Of a stretch of DNA of 64,000 bases, positions 63,527-64,000 are shown in pieces. Under the pieces are notes generated by a model that had not been told where the DNA came from, ran no database searches, and saw nothing but the letters and a program-made list of their open reading frames with translations. Position 1 is the stretch's first letter; every line of letters starts with the position of its first letter. A program made the translations under genes and the position numbers. Source of the DNA: Clostridium porci (GTDB taxonomy: Bacteria > Bacillota > Clostridia > Lachnospirales > Lachnospiraceae); the NCBI RefSeq assembly GCF_009696375.1, contig NZ_VUMD01000001.1, forward strand, positions 1 to 64,000, in the 5' to 3' direction.

Positions 63527-63630
63527 TTTGAGGTGGATAGGTACTTTTTCCTCTCCATCTCTGTCCGCTGGGTATAGTCCCTTGCTGTTGTGCAGCGCCG
63601 GGGCAGCGGATACTCGTTTCTTCTATCCAT
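63523..63630 (-). CDS. 35-residue ORF ahead of the excisionase gene
   Basis: Begins at ATG 63630 after AAAGGAGA and reads MDRRNEYPLPRRCTTARDYT, ending at TGA overlapping the excisionase start. It could be a genuine leader or the N-terminal part of a longer protein, since one extra base in the AAAAAG run would fuse it to the excisionase frame. No family recognised. Confidence 0.4.
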   Translation of the reverse strand: MDRRNEYPLPRRCTTARDYTQRTEMERKKYLSTSK

Positions 63631-64000
63631 AGAGTTATCTCCTTTCTAAAATGCGAAAAAGGTTAATAGAAATAGAGAAAATGAGCTTTAATCGGACGGC
63701 TGTTAGCAACAGCCTCACAGGGGTTTCACCTCGGCCCATGCTTGTGAGTGCGCCGCGCAATGCTGTGTGGGCGTTCAATGGGGAGTATCATTAGGTGTTT
63801 TGCGCTGTCGTCGCCCACAAAGCCGCTACGCTTGCTTTGCAGCGCGGTGTTGATCGCTCGGCTTTCTCCATAGAAAAAGCGTCATGGCGCACCCGCCTTC
63901 TGGCTCGACGCAAAAGGAACGTATCTGATTTGCCTTATACTGCGCCGGCGGCCTTCCGACAGGCTTTCTTTGTCAAGGGCATCGCGCCAGCAAAGTCCTT
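63631..64000. other. Mobile-element flank without an intact gene
   Basis: This stretch is noticeably richer in G+C than the integrase remnant. On the minus strand a frame reading KANQIRSFCVEPEGGCAMTL is protein-like but short. No complete gene, repeat or promoter can be supported. It probably belongs to the element that carries the integrase remnant and continues beyond the window. Confidence 0.4.

Overview
The window looks like a chromosome segment of a Gram-positive anaerobe of the class Clostridia, most likely Lachnospiraceae. This rests on gene order and signals: a dGTPase-like gene, dnaG, rpoD, trmK and a Nif3 gene in a row; hrcA-grpE-dnaK-dnaJ behind a CIRCE element; pheST behind a T-box leader; a desulfoferrodoxin; an oxygen-sensitive L-serine dehydratase; and an anaerobic sulfatase-maturating radical SAM enzyme. 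The species is not identified.

Left end (1-5.1 kb): an accessory region. It holds the 3' end of a class B sortase cut by the window edge, a methyltransferase, a CsoR-type regulator with a P1B metal ATPase under two matching operators, a desulfoferrodoxin, and a decayed gene remnant.

5.2-20.3 kb: two carbohydrate-type loci. The first is a LacI-regulated oligosaccharide import operon (lipoprotein, two permeases, 4-alpha-glucanotransferase, LacI) with no ATPase gene of its own. The second has an SsuABC/TauABC-like transporter, a NagB-like protein whose active site and phosphate pocket are altered, a 7TM sensor kinase with a LuxR-type regulator, a class II aldolase and an anaerobic sulfatase-maturating enzyme. 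It looks like a pathway for a sulfur-containing (sulfated or sulfonated) sugar or amino sugar, but no sulfatase is visible here. It is the best candidate for an undescribed metabolic system.

20.4-35.3 kb: core genes, comprising dgt, dnaG, rpoD, trmK, a Nif3 protein, a nucleoside kinase, a flippase-like membrane protein, RNase P RNA, a patatin-like phospholipase, a DEAD-box helicase behind an apparent attenuator, a probable 6S RNA and a SpoIID-like protein.

35.4-37.9 kb: two secreted 3D-domain proteins on the minus strand, the first with two perfect WalR-type boxes upstream, separated by an AT-rich DinB-like gene whose reading frame runs through its neighbour's terminator.

38.1-53.7 kb: the heat-shock operon, an NAD-binding epimerase/reductase, an OGG1-type DNA glycosylase, a LysR regulator divergent from a transporter plus L-serine dehydratase operon, T-box-pheST and tRNA-Leu(CAG).

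53.8-61.4 kb: a heterodimeric ABC exporter resembling BmrCD/TM287-288, with asymmetric ATP sites and a short leader peptide translationally coupled to its first gene, followed by an OmpR/sensor kinase pair, a small membrane protein behind direct repeats, and a CBS-domain membrane protein.

Right end (61.5-64 kb): ychF, then the wreck of a Tn916/Tn1549-type integrase and an excisionase-like gene, marking the edge of an integrative element.
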